Shown here: piece after piece, positions 1-11,854 of the stretch | How the letters are laid out: each line of letters starts with the position of its first letter | Numbering within the stretch: position 1 is the first letter of the stretch | Origin: Diadema setosum | Lineage: Eukaryota > Echinodermata > Echinoidea > Diadematoida > Diadematidae | NCBI GenBank assembly: GCA_033980235.1 | Contig: CM067072.1 | Span: forward strand, 29,114,059 to 29,178,058 | Length of the DNA: 64,000 nt | Reading direction: 5' to 3' | Notes under the pieces: generated by a model | Seen by the model: the letters and a program-made list of their open reading frames with translations, nothing else | The model's database searches: none | What the model was told of the DNA's origin: nothing | Made by a program: the position numbers and the translations under genes

Positions 1-365
1 ATCCTTGTCCCCTCAAGGAAAACCTCTTTGATGTATGAGTATGTAACAGTGAATGAATCGATTGAACATACATTGTGACTGTGCTAACCTCTCTAAGCCG
101 CAAATCATACCCCCAGGTATGAGGACTTGTCTACACAACTGTTGTGACTGTATGTCAGCAATATCCAATGTGTATCCAAGATCGATATCAAGCATCATTC
201 TATTCTTTATAATAATTATGTGATGTATAATATTTCTTTCTTTCTTTCATCAGTTCATTGAGATATATGAAAATAAATTAAAACGATATGAACCATTTTT
301 TTTTTTCATCGGACGGAAACAAATGTAATGAAAGAAAGAGAAATAGAATGGAAATTAAAACATAC

Positions 366-579
366 CATCTACGACGATTCTCGAGATTAAAAATGTCCCG
401 TTGGCCGCTTCATTCACCGACTCAACGTCCAATCCCCTGATGGCTTCGATGAGATCATTGACTTGCTGCTGACTGTTCCCGTACACGCTGATATCGAGGA
501 AGGCTATGACACTGCCGTTTATGAGAGCCGTGATGACAACATCCACGTTGTCATCTGTCGAATCGATAGCTTCTATGAT
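366..579 (-). CDS. Exon 31: SEA3, B exon with G-S-V-I-A
   Basis: 214 nt, phase 0 in, phase 1 out, acceptor TCACACAG, donor GTATGT. Contains D-V-V-I-T-A-L-I-N-G-S-V-I-A-F-L-D-I-S-V-Y-G. It is the last exon I can place; the gene must continue below coordinate 366. Confidence 0.86.
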
Positions 580-1606
580 CTGTGTGAGATAACAAGAATG
601 TTCCAGGGACCAAAATGAAGCAATTTTTGGTATGTACATGTTCATGGGCAAAAGGAGATCAAGAATCAATTCATGCTTCATTAAAAAAAAAAGTCCTCTG
701 CCTTGTAATTTAACACTTACATCGCATCGGTAAATACTTCCATTTCCGGTCTTACTGAGAGCAACGATCACAGTCATTATCACTCATTGATCAGACAGCT
801 TGTAAAAGAAACACCAATAAAGAATATGAACAGAACAAACAAACGAAAACAACAAACAACAAACAAAACACTTTCCATCGAATTTTCCAAGTTTATCATC
901 AACGATAATGAATTGAAATCAGAACATTTAAAAAATGAAACTCTATGTCGTAGTTTACTTCATCGCCAGCCAGATGCAGGATTACCAATATTATCATGTT
1001 TGCGCTGTTCAGGAAGATTTTGCAAATGACCTGATTTTACATTGCGGTATTCCGGTACAATGTAAAATGTTTTGGCCTTATAAAATAGCGCGTATGAAGA
1101 GTCAGTGTCGAAAGATGATGCTTAGATAAGCTATTATTATTAGATTTCACTGAAGTTTCTGTTGATATAGCAATTTAAACTTATGTTGACATTTTCATAA
1201 TGACTATAATTCAAACAGTTTTACTGATATTGTTATCATGATTACTTTTATTATCACAGTCAATTCAATTCAATTCAATTTTTGTCAAAAAACATATACG
1301 TACTACTTTCTTTCGAATTAGAGAATAAGGTAAGCAAGGCAATGTAAAATGAAAAGCAAAAGACAATAAAGAACCTAACTACTAGTATTTATTGTGGTGA
1401 ATACTGTAAATGAGAATTGGTAATGCGCTTTATGCAAAAAAAAAAAGAAGAAATGTTGGAAACAACCATGACCACGTGATCGATCGAGCGCTATAGCAAA
1501 GCATTTGTGGGGATATCCCAGAATCCAATTTGAAGTAATTTTCTCAGAGAGAAAAGGCAAATAAGGAGAGAAAAGAATCAAACAAACGAAGAGGAAACAA
1601 ACTCAC
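580..1606. other. Intron without recognisable element
   Basis: AT-rich, a short (CAATT)n run at 1258-1280, no coherent coding or repeat signal. The same holds for introns 5512-6567, 6904-7261 and 7473-9274 (the last with a CT tract at 8491-8519). Confidence 0.6.
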
Positions 1607-1737
1607 AGCCATTTCGATATCACTCTGCAAATTTAGGAAGGCGCTGCTGCTCATATTCATCAGCTCGGTGGTCACGTAAGGCAGGTCTTCACCTCTGCTT
1701 CTCTCGATAGTGATATTTGCCGACACTTGTGCAGTGT
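1607..1737 (-). CDS. Exon 30: SEA3, A exon
   Basis: 131 nt, phase 1 in, phase 0 out, acceptor TCTTAG, donor GTGAGT. Contains I-T-I-E-R-S-R-G, Y-V-T-T-E-L-M-N and F-L-N-L-Q-S-D-I-E-M-A. Confidence 0.86.
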
Positions 1738-2200
1738 CTAAGAAGAAAGAAATCGACACGGAAGAATATGGAAACAATTGAAAATGTACTCCTTCATCTT
1801 TGAGTCCCCTTTGGTAGCCTTTTTAATATCACATTAAATCTTTATTCATGTTGATATAAAATGAAACATGATACTATTTAATGCTAACTGCTGATATTTG
1901 CTTATAATCAACTATCAACTGTCATCACCCGATGGTATCATGTTTCCTTTGATGCGTATCCATGAAAATTTTTGCTTTTACGTATTATATACATGCAATG
2001 AATGCAGTACCCGCTGAAAGAGTCCCAATAAAGTAAGAAAATAGAAAGAAGAAGTTATTTCTGGACCAGTGAAATACCATTTCTTCATACCTTAAAGTAT
2101 AATGCCTCCATTACCTAGGAGTTCATCAAAAGTTGGTACAATATTTCTTGCATATATTTGTCTATTTGTATATCTTTCAAAGAGATTCACAATTATTTAG

Positions 2201-2201
<1 letters not shown>

Positions 2202-2250
<49 letters not shown>
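2202..2250. repeat. (TA)n microsatellite
   Basis: Uninterrupted TA dinucleotides over about 49 bp. Similar tracts lie at 9690-9712, 35091-35150 and 60381-60424. Confidence 0.95.
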
Positions 2251-2252
<2 letters not shown>

Positions 2253-2526
2253 TTGTTTATGTATATGCAATGTGCAAATGAGAATAAGGTCATTGAGATT
2301 GAACGAAAAACTACAGAAAAGTGATTGAATTTGGAATAGCGTGTTTTCACTTGTGTTTAAACAACACTGATATTTGCTAATAGGCGAGTTAACCCTTTCT
2401 GTGTGAGGGGCATGGACAGAGTGTTCAACATTTTATAGTGATTTCAGTCGCTACTCAACCATATTGAGGGCTCACATATTTAGTGCCCGGTAACAATCAT
2501 TTCTTATTTTCACTAGCTGCGGTCAG

Positions 2527-2586
2527 ACTGGCAAAAGATCGCGATCTCAAACTTTGCGATCTTCAAGATCGCGATCTTTTGCCACT
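2527..2586. repeat. GATCGCGATC double hairpin
   Basis: GGCAAAAGATCGCGATCTCA and its mirror AGATCGCGATCTTTTGCC enclose a short loop, a stem of about 17 bp inside the 1738-3267 intron. Confidence 0.65.
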
Positions 2587-3267
2587 GTGGCCGCGGCTAT
2601 ATTCTGGTCAAGGTAAGAACAACATCAACCTTCATCTTTGTTTGTGCTTTAATCGAAATAGATAATCACTATCACACAAAAAAAGGGTAACGTTTTAGGG
2701 ATGACATCATCGTCTTATCTAATTTCCTCATACACTTTTCACTACATCACTCATGAAAACACATGACCAAAAAGACACTCTCACAATGTGAGAGTCATGT
2801 ATTGTTGGTTAACTCAATACTTCTTGTTGCAGCGAACTTGACCCTAGAATTCCATTTGCCTTCTGTGGCATTCTTTATCATCGCATGATCATCACATGAT
2901 CATAGGGCGAATGACCTCATCAGAATTTACACAGTGGTATGATGACCAAGGGAGAGTGTTAAACACTAACCAGCCAGTCATGAAGGGATAATGTGATTTC
3001 AAACACGTGACACTTTATTCAATAATTGTCATAAAAGTCTAAAGGCCTCGATGCCTCCAAAACAACAAGAAAACAAACTACTCTTTGAGCAAAACATATT
3101 GATTCCTTTTGTTTTCACGAATCTTGTGCACTTGAGAAAGGCTAAGCAGGAAAAGAACATGAAGGCCCCTAGAACATTGTTTGTGTTTGTTTTTGTTTTT
3201 GTTATTTTTCTCTACCAAACAACCACAACAGAGATAAAGCTGGTAAGTGCAAAAGGTGGTAACTTAC

Positions 3268-3351
3268 TGACGCATGCACCAGCCCGCAATGTCATGTCAC
3301 TTGAGCACACAGGTGTCGGTATAGCAACCGGCGTCGTGAGGTCCGTCTCCA
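3268..3351 (-). CDS. Exon 29: short linker with the two-Cys motif
   Basis: 84 nt, phase 1/1, acceptor TTTCTACAG, donor GTAAGT. Encodes E-T-D-L-T-T-P-V-A-I-P-T-P-V then C-S-S-D-M-T-L-R-A-G-A-C-V. It is homologous to the end of exon 26 but lacks the long Thr-rich expansion. Confidence 0.8.
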
Positions 3352-3489
3352 CTGTAGAAACCAAAGTCATGCAATCAACACATGCACTTACATAAATATG
3401 TACCACTGCATTGTGGATGTTTACTTGCCTTGGCGTCTACTTTTGCTAATTACAGTGACTCATTTATTCTTTGATACGATGTTCTTTTT

Positions 3490-4037
3490 TTAAGGACAAG
3501 TTCACCTTCAAGGGTTGAGTGAATACAGCAACAATAGTAGAACACATCAGTGAGAGTTTGAGCAAAATCGGACGATCCGTTCAAAAGTTATGAATTTTTG
3601 AAGTTTCTACTCAGTCACAGCTGGATGAGAAGACTACTATAGAGTGTGATGTCACATGAGTACAACGATATAAAGAAAGAATAAATAAAATTCAACATAT
3701 TTCCATTTTTCTCGCATAACAAAAGAACACTCGACTTCTCTCTTTCAGAAGGCAGGGGGAATAATATTACCGTAAACATACGTCAGTAACAAGCCGAAGA
3801 AATGTACACTTTATTCAAAAAGTAAAGTTTTGTGAAATTCTCTTTTTAGCTTCCTTATATTGTTGTAAACGCATGTGACATTACACACTGTAGTAGTCTT
3901 CTCATCCAGCAGGGACTGCACAGTTCATAACTTTTCAACGGATTGTCCGATTTCCCCCAAACTTTCACCGATGTGTTCTTCTAATATTGTTGCCTTCACT
4001 CAATCCACATGTATATGAAGGTGGACTTCTCCTTTAA
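3490..4037. mobile_element. TTAA-flanked fold-back MITE
   Basis: About 60-bp terminal inverted repeats begin TTAAGGACAAGTTCACC and end GTGGACTTCTCCTTTAA. The arms carry inverted matches such as GTTGAGTGAATACAGCAACA and its partner near 3990-4010. Non-coding. A related, truncated copy lies at 36647-37090. Confidence 0.7.
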
Positions 4038-4264
4038 GTTTGTGTCCCTTCATACGCATAATACTTTTTTTGGGGGGTTCTCCTGTAGCGATTCAAGCAA
4101 TACATGTGTAGCACCTATAGGCGATTCTTCAAATCTAAGATTTCTGAGTAACTTTCTTGATTCATTTTGCATTTTCATACTTAGTGACCAATGCTCGATC
4201 GATCATTTTCCATTGCACGGAATCAATACGATTAGAAGAAAATAAAATATGTAATAGTACTGAC

Positions 4265-4478
4265 CGTCTACGATTACATTCGACACGTTCAGGGTGCCGT
4301 TGGAAGCTGCAATCACCGCGTCGCTGTCCAATCCTCTGACATTGCTGGTGAGATTATCGACTTGCTGCTGATCGTTTCCATAAACGTCGATGTCGAGAGT
4401 GGCTATGACACTGCCGTTCCTGAGATCAACGATGACCACATCCACGTTGTCATCTATCGAATTGATAGCTGCTATGAT
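4265..4478 (-). CDS. Exon 28: SEA2, B exon with G-S-V-I-A
   Basis: 214 nt, phase 0 in, phase 1 out, acceptor CATGCAG, donor GTCAGT. Contains D-V-V-I-V-D-L-R-N-G-S-V-I-A-T-L-D-I-D-V-Y-G and ends A-A-S-N-G-T-L-N-V-S-N-V-I-V-D. It is nearly collinear with exon 31. Confidence 0.87.
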
Positions 4479-4784
4479 CTGCATGAGATAAATAGAATAT
4501 TCAACGAGCTGAAATATATACAAATGTAGCCAATCTCATTGTTTACACGGATTACACGGGGAAAATAATATTCACACCAAGCCTTCAAAAATTTCACGTA
4601 TATAAGCAACTGTAAATCAAATTAATTTCCTTCTTTGTACCGGCCGTATTACAATACCAAACTATATTACCCCCTAAGTTATGTAAATAACGTCCAAAAA
4701 TTATTTCAATTTTCCTCTATTTTGATCATCTAATCATCTTTTCCCCCAAGTGATTTTAAGTCCCTAAATCACAGATGGAAGACC

Positions 4785-5320
4785 AATCTACTTACTGTAA
4801 CACTTTAAATTTAGCTTATCACTGGTTGTTCTATAAAAGAAGATTTGTAGGAATTCCTTAATTGAGAATTTGACGCACCCTCCTTCCCCGCCCCCGGGCA
4901 CTGCCCCCCCCCCCCCCTTGGGCCCCTAAGTTCTGAATGGCCAGTGCTCATTTCTACAGGTATAATCGCTATCACCCTAGCGATGGTACCTGCCAGGAAA
5001 TATGACCATAAGATGAAAATTAGATTTGGGCCCCAATTTGGTCCCTCCCCCCCCCCCCCCACCCCGGGTCCACTTTTGGATCTGTCATGAACAAACCTAA
5101 AACGACAGTCACCAATCTACCAGCTCATAGCACAACTTAGCTTATCACTTGCGGTTCTAGAGAAGATTCACAAAAAAAAAAAAAAATGAATTGGGAGCGC
5201 TGTGCCAATAAAAGCCCCCAATTCGGGAATGGTGGCCATTTGAATGTAACTATACATTATTCTTGCGATGATATCTGCCAAGTTTGGTGAAAAGTTTGGC
5301 TCATGTGAGCTTAGAGAGAG
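4785..5320 (+). repeat. Diverged tandem duplication with C9-C15 tracts
   Basis: 4785-5045 and 5110-5320 share blocks such as TTAGCTTATCACT, AATTGGGGC-type and ATGGTACCTGCCAGG/ATGATATCTGCCAAG in the same order. Poly-C runs sit at 4904-4917 and 5048-5060. Non-coding, intronic. Confidence 0.45.
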
Positions 5321-5380
5321 AGAGAGAGAGAGAAGAAACAAACAACTATACAGGGCAAACAAACATGAATTTTAACTCAC

Positions 5381-5511
5381 CGCCAATTCTATCTCATTCT
5401 GCAAATCTAGGAAGGCACGGCTGTTCCTGTTCATCAGCTCGGGGGTCACATAAAGCAATGCTTGACCTCTGAATGACTGAATAGTGAGGTCTGCCCTCAC
5501 TCTCTCAGTGT
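5381..5511 (-). CDS. Exon 27: SEA2, A exon
   Basis: 131 nt, phase 1 in, phase 0 out, donor GTGAGT. Contains L-T-I-Q-S-F-R-G, Y-V-T-P-E-L-M-N and F-L-D-L-Q-N-E-I-E-L-A. Close to exon 30 across its whole length. Confidence 0.86.
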
Positions 5512-6567
5512 CTGAAAAAATAAATAGAAAAATCGAAGCCACTGAAAATGTGAAGCCGTCCCCTCCATTTCCAGCAATTTTGTTTCTGCCTTTACCATAA
5601 TGACATAACATTTATTTGTCATCTTTGTTGATCATTTACACGTATTTTTATTACATGTTATTATGTTCATCGCATTGTTGAACTGAGTTCCTGACATCTG
5701 AATATACGAACATTTTATTGTATTCCTAATCATTTGTTTGCTGGAAATGAAATAAATCAACATGAACTTGAATGTGTACGCCATTCTCTTGAGTCATCGT
5801 TGGTTACCTTACTAGTACTAGTTCCAGTCACATCATGTGTTTAAAAACCGTGCAAATAGATTACTTGTACAATCATTTTACTTTCAGACCGGTCACCACG
5901 AAAAGCGTGATAACATCTCCAAACAACAACATCCTGATTTCAGCATGTTTGAATTCTCTCGACTTTTTAGCATTCCAATGATCTATCAATTCTCCCAATT
6001 CATGCCATGAATCTGCCACATACATGATATTAGATTTATCTACATCCAAATGAATACATGAAAAAAAATCCAAGAAACTCGATTTCACGATTAAGTATCA
6101 ATCCCCTTACCGCTCAGCAGGCAAATCATCCTGCTTTGTAATTTTCATGGTATTAACATCAGCGACATTAATGAGGTGACATGCACGATGAGGAAAATTT
6201 TTATTTAGAGTTTTTGTTTTATTTTTTTTGTGTGTAGTCAGAGCCTTTTGAGCTGCTACTGCTTACACACATGCTTCGATATGTCTTTCTCTCCGACACG
6301 TGTTCATAATCGCCATCATACCTGAATAAAAAAAAGGTTATAAAATGTGTCTTTTGATGAATCAGAAAAAGTGAATTATAATTGAATTAGAAAGTTTTGA
6401 AATGTTCTGTTTTTGTGATGTCTTTGAAAATAATTGCTCTTTTTTTCATTTTTGTCTAATAAACAGCAGCAACAACAATAAAAAACTGCAACAACTCCAA
6501 CAAGAGCAACAGAACATCATCATTATCAAAACAAAGAATATTATCTAGACAACAGGTAATAGCTTAC

Positions 6568-6903
6568 TGGCGCATGAACCAGCCCGCAATACCATGCCAC
6601 TTTGGCAAGCAGGGGTAGCGTTCTCTGTAGCAGTGCGCGCTTCGTCTGTTGTTACGTCCCTTGCTGCAGTCGTGTCGACCAGCGTCGTGGCTTCCTCCGT
6701 CGACGCCACCGTAGTCGCGAGGGTCGTGTCCACCGTTGTGGTTTCGACCGTCGTTTCGACCGTCGTGGTCGCGGCCGTGGTCCTCGCCGAGGTGAGAACG
6801 GTCGTCAAATACGCAGTCGTCATGGAGGGCGTAGGCGGGGATGCCGCGGAAGCTGTTGGGGTGGCTGGTGTGGCGGTTCCATCGGGAGTCGTGTCTATCA
6901 CGT
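6568..6903 (-). CDS. Exon 26: Thr-rich mucin-type linker with a two-Cys end
   Basis: 336 nt, phase 1/1, acceptor TCCTCCACAG, donor GTAAGC. The peptide is dominated by Thr, Ala, Ser, Val and Glu, with repeats such as TTVETTVETTTVDTT at the centre, a likely O-glycosylated PTS region. It ends C-Q-S-G-M-V-L-R-A-G-S-C, sharing the 12-residue Cys-Cys spacing with exon 29. Base composition is far more GC-rich than the surrounding introns, and imperfect ACGACGGTCGAA repeats are visible on the coding strand. Confidence 0.86.
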
Positions 6904-7261
6904 CTGTGGAGGAAACCCCAGGCGAAGCACAAACAAGCATTTTTGATCGATTTTGAAAACACTTTCTTTGATTCACATGCATTCACTCCTGTTTTATTTT
7001 CATTTCCAAAACAATGTACATGGGTAACACAAACTTCAAAATTAGGGTACGTTCTCGTAACGTATATTATCACATGATCGGTAGAAATCCTTTTTTTTTC
7101 TTTTTTTCATAAAGGACTTGATGCTAAAAAGCATAAACTGACATAGTGCAGTCCCCTCCCTATACGTCACTACAATACATTCATATAGAGCTTACAAAAC
7201 TACTACAATGCATGCTAGCACATGCATTGTATTTTTACATCGAACATAAAAGTTTACTGAC

Positions 7262-7472
7262 CACCTATAACAGCGTTCGAGATGGAAAGCGTCCCATTGG
7301 ACGCCGCAGTCAGCGAGTCCGCATCTACGCTCATGATGACCGCTACGAGATCGTTGACCACCTGTTCTGTTCCGGTAACGTTGATGACGAGTGAGGCAAT
7401 GACACTTCCGTTTCTGAGTTCGATGATGACGACATTGATGTGCTCACTTGTTGAATTGACAGCTACTGTGAA
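7262..7472 (-). CDS. Exon 25: SEA1, B exon with G-S-V-I-A
   Basis: 211 nt, phase 0 in, phase 1 out, donor GTCAGT. Contains V-V-I-I-E-L-R-N-G-S-V-I-A-S-L-V-I-N-V and a C-terminal helix/strand ending A-A-S-N-G-T-L-S-I-S. NGSVIA corresponds to the G^SVVV autoproteolysis region of MUC1-type SEA domains (family knowledge). It is one codon shorter than the B exons of SEA2 and SEA3. Confidence 0.86.
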
Positions 7473-9274
7473 CTACGTGTATTGACAAGATTGTGATAGT
7501 TTCATATCAAAATGGGATACGCGCCATTTTTCAAACATTTTAAAGTATGTCCATCATCATACTGAGAAGAAAAGAACAATTTCAGTGATACTCACCTGTA
7601 ACTCAAGAAAAAATGTTCTTGAAGTTATGATTAAAAATGATGCGTACTCTCCTGTCATTTTCTTTGATCTTCGCTTCACAGCTTGAATCACGAATATTTT
7701 CTCAACAAGAATAAAGTTAAATCATCTTGCTATCAGAATAATGGTTTTATAGGAATGGGAACAATGTTGGGCTGATGGGGGTTATACCCTTTTTATATGA
7801 AACTCCATTTCATAGCCACTGTGACTCTTGGAAATTGAATGAAATAAACGGAAAGAGATAAGTAGACATTTTGGCACAGTCTGGAATAGAAAAGAAAGTA
7901 AAAAATTGAAGGAACATCAAGGTCTCATTTTTTAATACACTGATACAAATGGTTTCAAAACTACAAATGAAAATTAAGTATGTGTAGGGGGAGGGGGATG
8001 GTTATGTAATCTATATTATTCCTTTGTTTCCTGCCTGGAATGTAGAAATCATGCTTCGGCTAGTATCATCAAACACAAACCTTCCACTAAACTGTTATCG
8101 TAGCTAAGAGATAATGACACATCAGTAACCCGATGTCAAATAGAAAATTCATTCTGTTAGAGATCATCGTAAAATTTCATAAAGGTATACTATGAATATA
8201 CAACGTAAGTGCATGCTCATGAGACTTTAAAAAATAACGACGTCACATTCTCTTGTACTTTGCATAGATTATACAAATGCGGAGCTAAAAGTACAAAGAT
8301 ATCAATAATTCTTCTCCAGAACTCTATGTGAGCTTTCAGTGATTATTGTATTGACTTGAGTTCACCTGTTTGACTAAAACTTGCATTAACGTTTCGGTAA
8401 TAACAAGGCGTTTGCAGCGTATACAGGGGTCTTGTATAAATGGGAAGTTAATTGTTTGAACGTGCACGAACTTTGCATAAATGCAACAACATTTTCTCTC
8501 TCTCTCCCTCTCTCTCTTTAAATGCTCTCTTCTGAATAATTTTGTGTGAAAAAAAAAATGAGTGACCGAGGATATCAATGAAGTTTCAATTCTGGTGGTT
8601 TTTTTTATGAATTGGATTATGTCTACAAGAAACAGGAGCACTCGTAATTATAATGACAATGGGGATAGTAATGCATGTGTAATTCCTCTTATTGCTATGC
8701 TAACCTAACGAAAAGGTGACATCATTATACGCATATTTTGAATAATACCCCTTTGCCAGATGATAAAGATCTTATACTTTAATCATATTGGTTAAATCGC
8801 TTCGTATAGTTAGTCTCGCCTAAGTCGAATCCATAATAGGGACGGAAGAAAATCCTTCGACTTGCGCGAATTTCGACTTACACCACATAAATTTACACAA
8901 GTCATCATGTTCACATGCCTATCCGCGTTAGAATCTTTCTTTGATTTAGCAAAATGTTCGACTTGTGCAAAGTTGACTTTAGACAGGCTAGGTTGATTGT
9001 GTACTTAAATCTGAATAATCAATTCAGAAATAATACATTGTTGTGGTCATGACCACTAGCACTGAGGTTTAAATTTAATCTAATAATTTCATTGTTATCA
9101 GCAGCAAACTCTTTGAACCGTCTTTGACACTGCGCTTTAGTGATCAAGGGAAACGTGGATAATGGAACTGAAAACACATTTCTCCTATCTTATGTTAACA
9201 ATGGTGGTGTCACGGTGTTTCAGTTAGGTTTTTGTCTATGAAGTGATATTTGATGAACAAATGGATAAACTTAC

Positions 9275-9405
9275 CGCCATTGCGACCTCATTCTGCAAAT
9301 CTTCGAATTCTTCGCTGTCGGTGTCCATCAGTTCGCTGGTCACGAAATCTTGCTGTACCATTCTGAATTCCTCAATAGTGATTTCCCCAGGAACTTGCAC
9401 GGTAA
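9275..9405 (-). CDS. Exon 24: SEA1, A exon
   Basis: 131 nt, phase 1 in, phase 0 out. Peptide features: I-T-I-E-E-F, then F-V-T-S-E-L-M, then F-E-D-L-Q-N-E-V, a beta-strand plus amphipathic helix as in SEA. Same length as exons 27 and 30, with the conserved [VY]-V-T-x-E-L-M and F-x-D/N-L-Q motifs. Confidence 0.84.
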
Positions 9406-9689
9406 CTATAGAAACAGAAAATCATGCTTTGTCATATATACCAGGCATAGAATCACCAATAAGATAGGGTAGTTCATACCACAAAACAACATATCGAACC
9501 CTTTAAAAGCAGTCTTCCTAATTGTGAATTATGATAATTCAGAGCATATTTCAGTTGCCATTTCCTCAGTAATGTATTCAAAATGCCAACGCCAGCATGT
9601 TCTAATGAATGGTTGATAATAAGAGCATGGAGGGTTGGGAGCTAGAGGAAAGGGGTTTCATCTACGTGCGTAAGTCAATACGAGCAAAC

Positions 9690-9720
<31 letters not shown>

Positions 9721-9904
9721 CATCATTACTATTATAAAGAGACAATAAAAACCGAAAAAATAAGCTGAAAGTCCATGTACTGATAATGATGTACTAAATC
9801 AGGAAGGTCTAAACGTTCATGCACTGATACATACATGCAGGTAAATCTCGCCGAGACTATTAAAAAAAACACACACACACACACACACTTTGAGCAAGAA
9901 AATG

Positions 9905-10075
9905 GGTTTCCATCGGGATTCGAGACCTCCAGATTGCTAGACCGGTGCTTTACCGACTGACCTACAGTAGACCCTAGTAAGGTGTTCGTCCCATAACCAT
10001 TGATTCTCTTTGCTCATTTGGTCAGAAGCTATAGCGTATGTGTGCCACACACACACTATTAACATGACATAAACC
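9905..10075 (-). mobile_element. tRNA-derived SINE fragment
   Basis: On the minus strand the sequence reads TAGGTCAGTCGGTAAAGCAC (A-box-like) and, 45 bp on, GGTCTCGAATCCCGA (B box). A (CA)n tract at 9872-9889 lies at the distal end. No intact tRNA cloverleaf was found, so this is a SINE head or pseudo-tRNA. Confidence 0.55.
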
Positions 10076-11147
10076 CGAAGGATTCACCGAAGTGAAGCAG
10101 ATTTTTTTCTTTTTTTTTTTCAATACAAAATGAAAACAAATAAAGGGAAACCTGACCAGAAACAAATGATAAATAGTGAAAACTTTGAACAAAGGAAATT
10201 ATTTACATCCTTCATATAAATTGTTATCAGTGTAACTGATGGTATTTCTATGATTTTGATAATTAGATAATAATATCATATTGCATTAATGTCGCATATA
10301 ACATTGAAGTTCACCGAATATTCATATTAGAAAAATGGACATCAGAACTGGTTCGATTGGTCTAATCTCCCCACCTCCCCCTAAAAAGAAAAAAAATAGA
10401 GATCTAGGAAAATAATTTTCAATACAAACAAGAACAAATTTAAGAATCAGTCGGAATGTAAGTAATTGAGAGGCTTTTGAAAATTCTGCAACCAAAACAA
10501 ATAATCGTTTATGAAAAAAAAAGGCTTAAATGAAAGAGAATGTTAACTTCACCACCCCAAACACTATATCAAATGGAATCTTGATAGGCTATAACTTTCA
10601 TCTCTTCTTGTAATGTCCGAATTTACATTGTGTCACGATGTTACGTTAAATTCTAACACCGCAGCTACCTTCTATTTGGATTCACTTTACGAAAAGACGA
10701 ACATTTTCCATTCTTTTCTTCGCTTGATATAGTCTAATCCATTACGAAACATTGCTTCATATCGAGAAATTAGTGCAGACATAGAGAACCACTGGCTGGC
10801 TCGTGCACGCTTTATCTTTGTCAGAAAATTCTCGAGTAATGAAATACAGCGGGTTTTTTTCACGTTTTGCCACGTGGAAAACTTGTTGTTTCATCAAGCA
10901 TCACTATGTATGTTCATTGTAACTGTCCCTGCAACGTGGACCATGCATGCCGTGGAAAAGAAAATGCAACAATTTATTGCATTCCTATATCAATGATACT
11001 TTATACTAATACTTTATCAAAATCTAAGTCATTGTCTGTGTTATTGTGAAGGCGTCTTTTGTACATTGTATTCTTGATTTTTTTTTTAAAAATAAAGCTG
11101 CATAAAGAAACTGGAATTGATATCGAAATCGAAATTTGGAATCATAC
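10076..11147. other. Intron stretch without recognisable element
   Basis: Plain AT-rich intron. Likewise 11280-11737 and 14335-14861, where I see no coding, RNA or repeat signature. Confidence 0.55.
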
Positions 11148-11279
11148 CAATATTTTCCGAGCACGTCCGCATGTTGTCATCAAGTGAAAAGCCAGGATTG
11201 CATAAACAGACGTAACTACCGTTGGTGTTCATACAAATGTCCTGACAATTGTGGCTTTCCCCTTCACACTCGTCGACAT
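11148..11279 (-). CDS. Exon 23: calcium-binding EGF, last EGF before the SEA tandem
   Basis: 132 nt, phase 1/1, acceptor CTTCATAG, donor GTATGA. Starts DVDECEGESHNCQDIC with M-N-T-N-G-S-Y-V-C-L-C-N-P-G-F and ends R-T-C-S-E-N-I. It joins directly to SEA1. Confidence 0.88.
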
Positions 11280-11737
11280 CTATGAAGATGAATTAAATGA
11301 AATGAGTGACATCCACGTCAAATGTACAATGATTCAAGGATCGGCAATTTACGCTGTCACCTGTCAGATGAATTGATCTAGTTTCAGCATTTTACCTAGA
11401 GTAAAACAGCTTCGATATGAAAACGCAACGTGATTAGCGGATTTCTATTTTCCACCGCCATGACTGTTATATCTATCTTCTTTTTGTCACCATTGCAATG
11501 CATTCATTGTTTCTTTCATTTATCTATTCGTACATACATCTTGTATCATGCTTTATGACTTCTTACAAATTGTTAAACAATATCATTTCTCAAATGTATA
11601 CTTCATAAATATGTTTAAAACGTTTGTCGGATGGAAATAATGTACAATTAAATTGAATTGAATTGGCACAATAAACCCGCAGAAATATCACGAAGCAGGT
11701 AAATAAAGTCAAAGACATATTGGCCCTTGCGTCTTAC

Positions 11738-11854
11738 CGATGCAGGTGTCTCCGTCTAACTCGTAGCCCCGAAAGCAGTCACAGCCGAAATCCCCTTGCA
11801 TATTTACGCATACTTGGCTGCAATTGTTGACTGAAGTCTCACACTCATTGATAT
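11738..11854 (-). CDS. Exon 22: EGF
   Basis: 117 nt, phase 1/1, acceptor TATGTAG, donor GTAAGA. Starts DINECETSVNNCSQVC with V-N-M-Q-G-D-F-G-C-D-C-F-R-G-Y. The C-x3-C spacing is fibrillin-like. Confidence 0.87.

Noticed and set aside
2133..2324. Frame with Ile-Tyr repeats
   Set aside because: Translation of a (TA)n microsatellite.
5873..6088. 71-codon minus-strand frame in an intron
   Set aside because: No cysteine pattern, no SEA-like or splice-compatible structure.
6594..6956. Plus-strand frames of 114-120 codons rich in Val and Arg
   Set aside because: They are antisense shadows of the Thr-rich linker exon: its low-complexity GC-rich repeat keeps all frames open.
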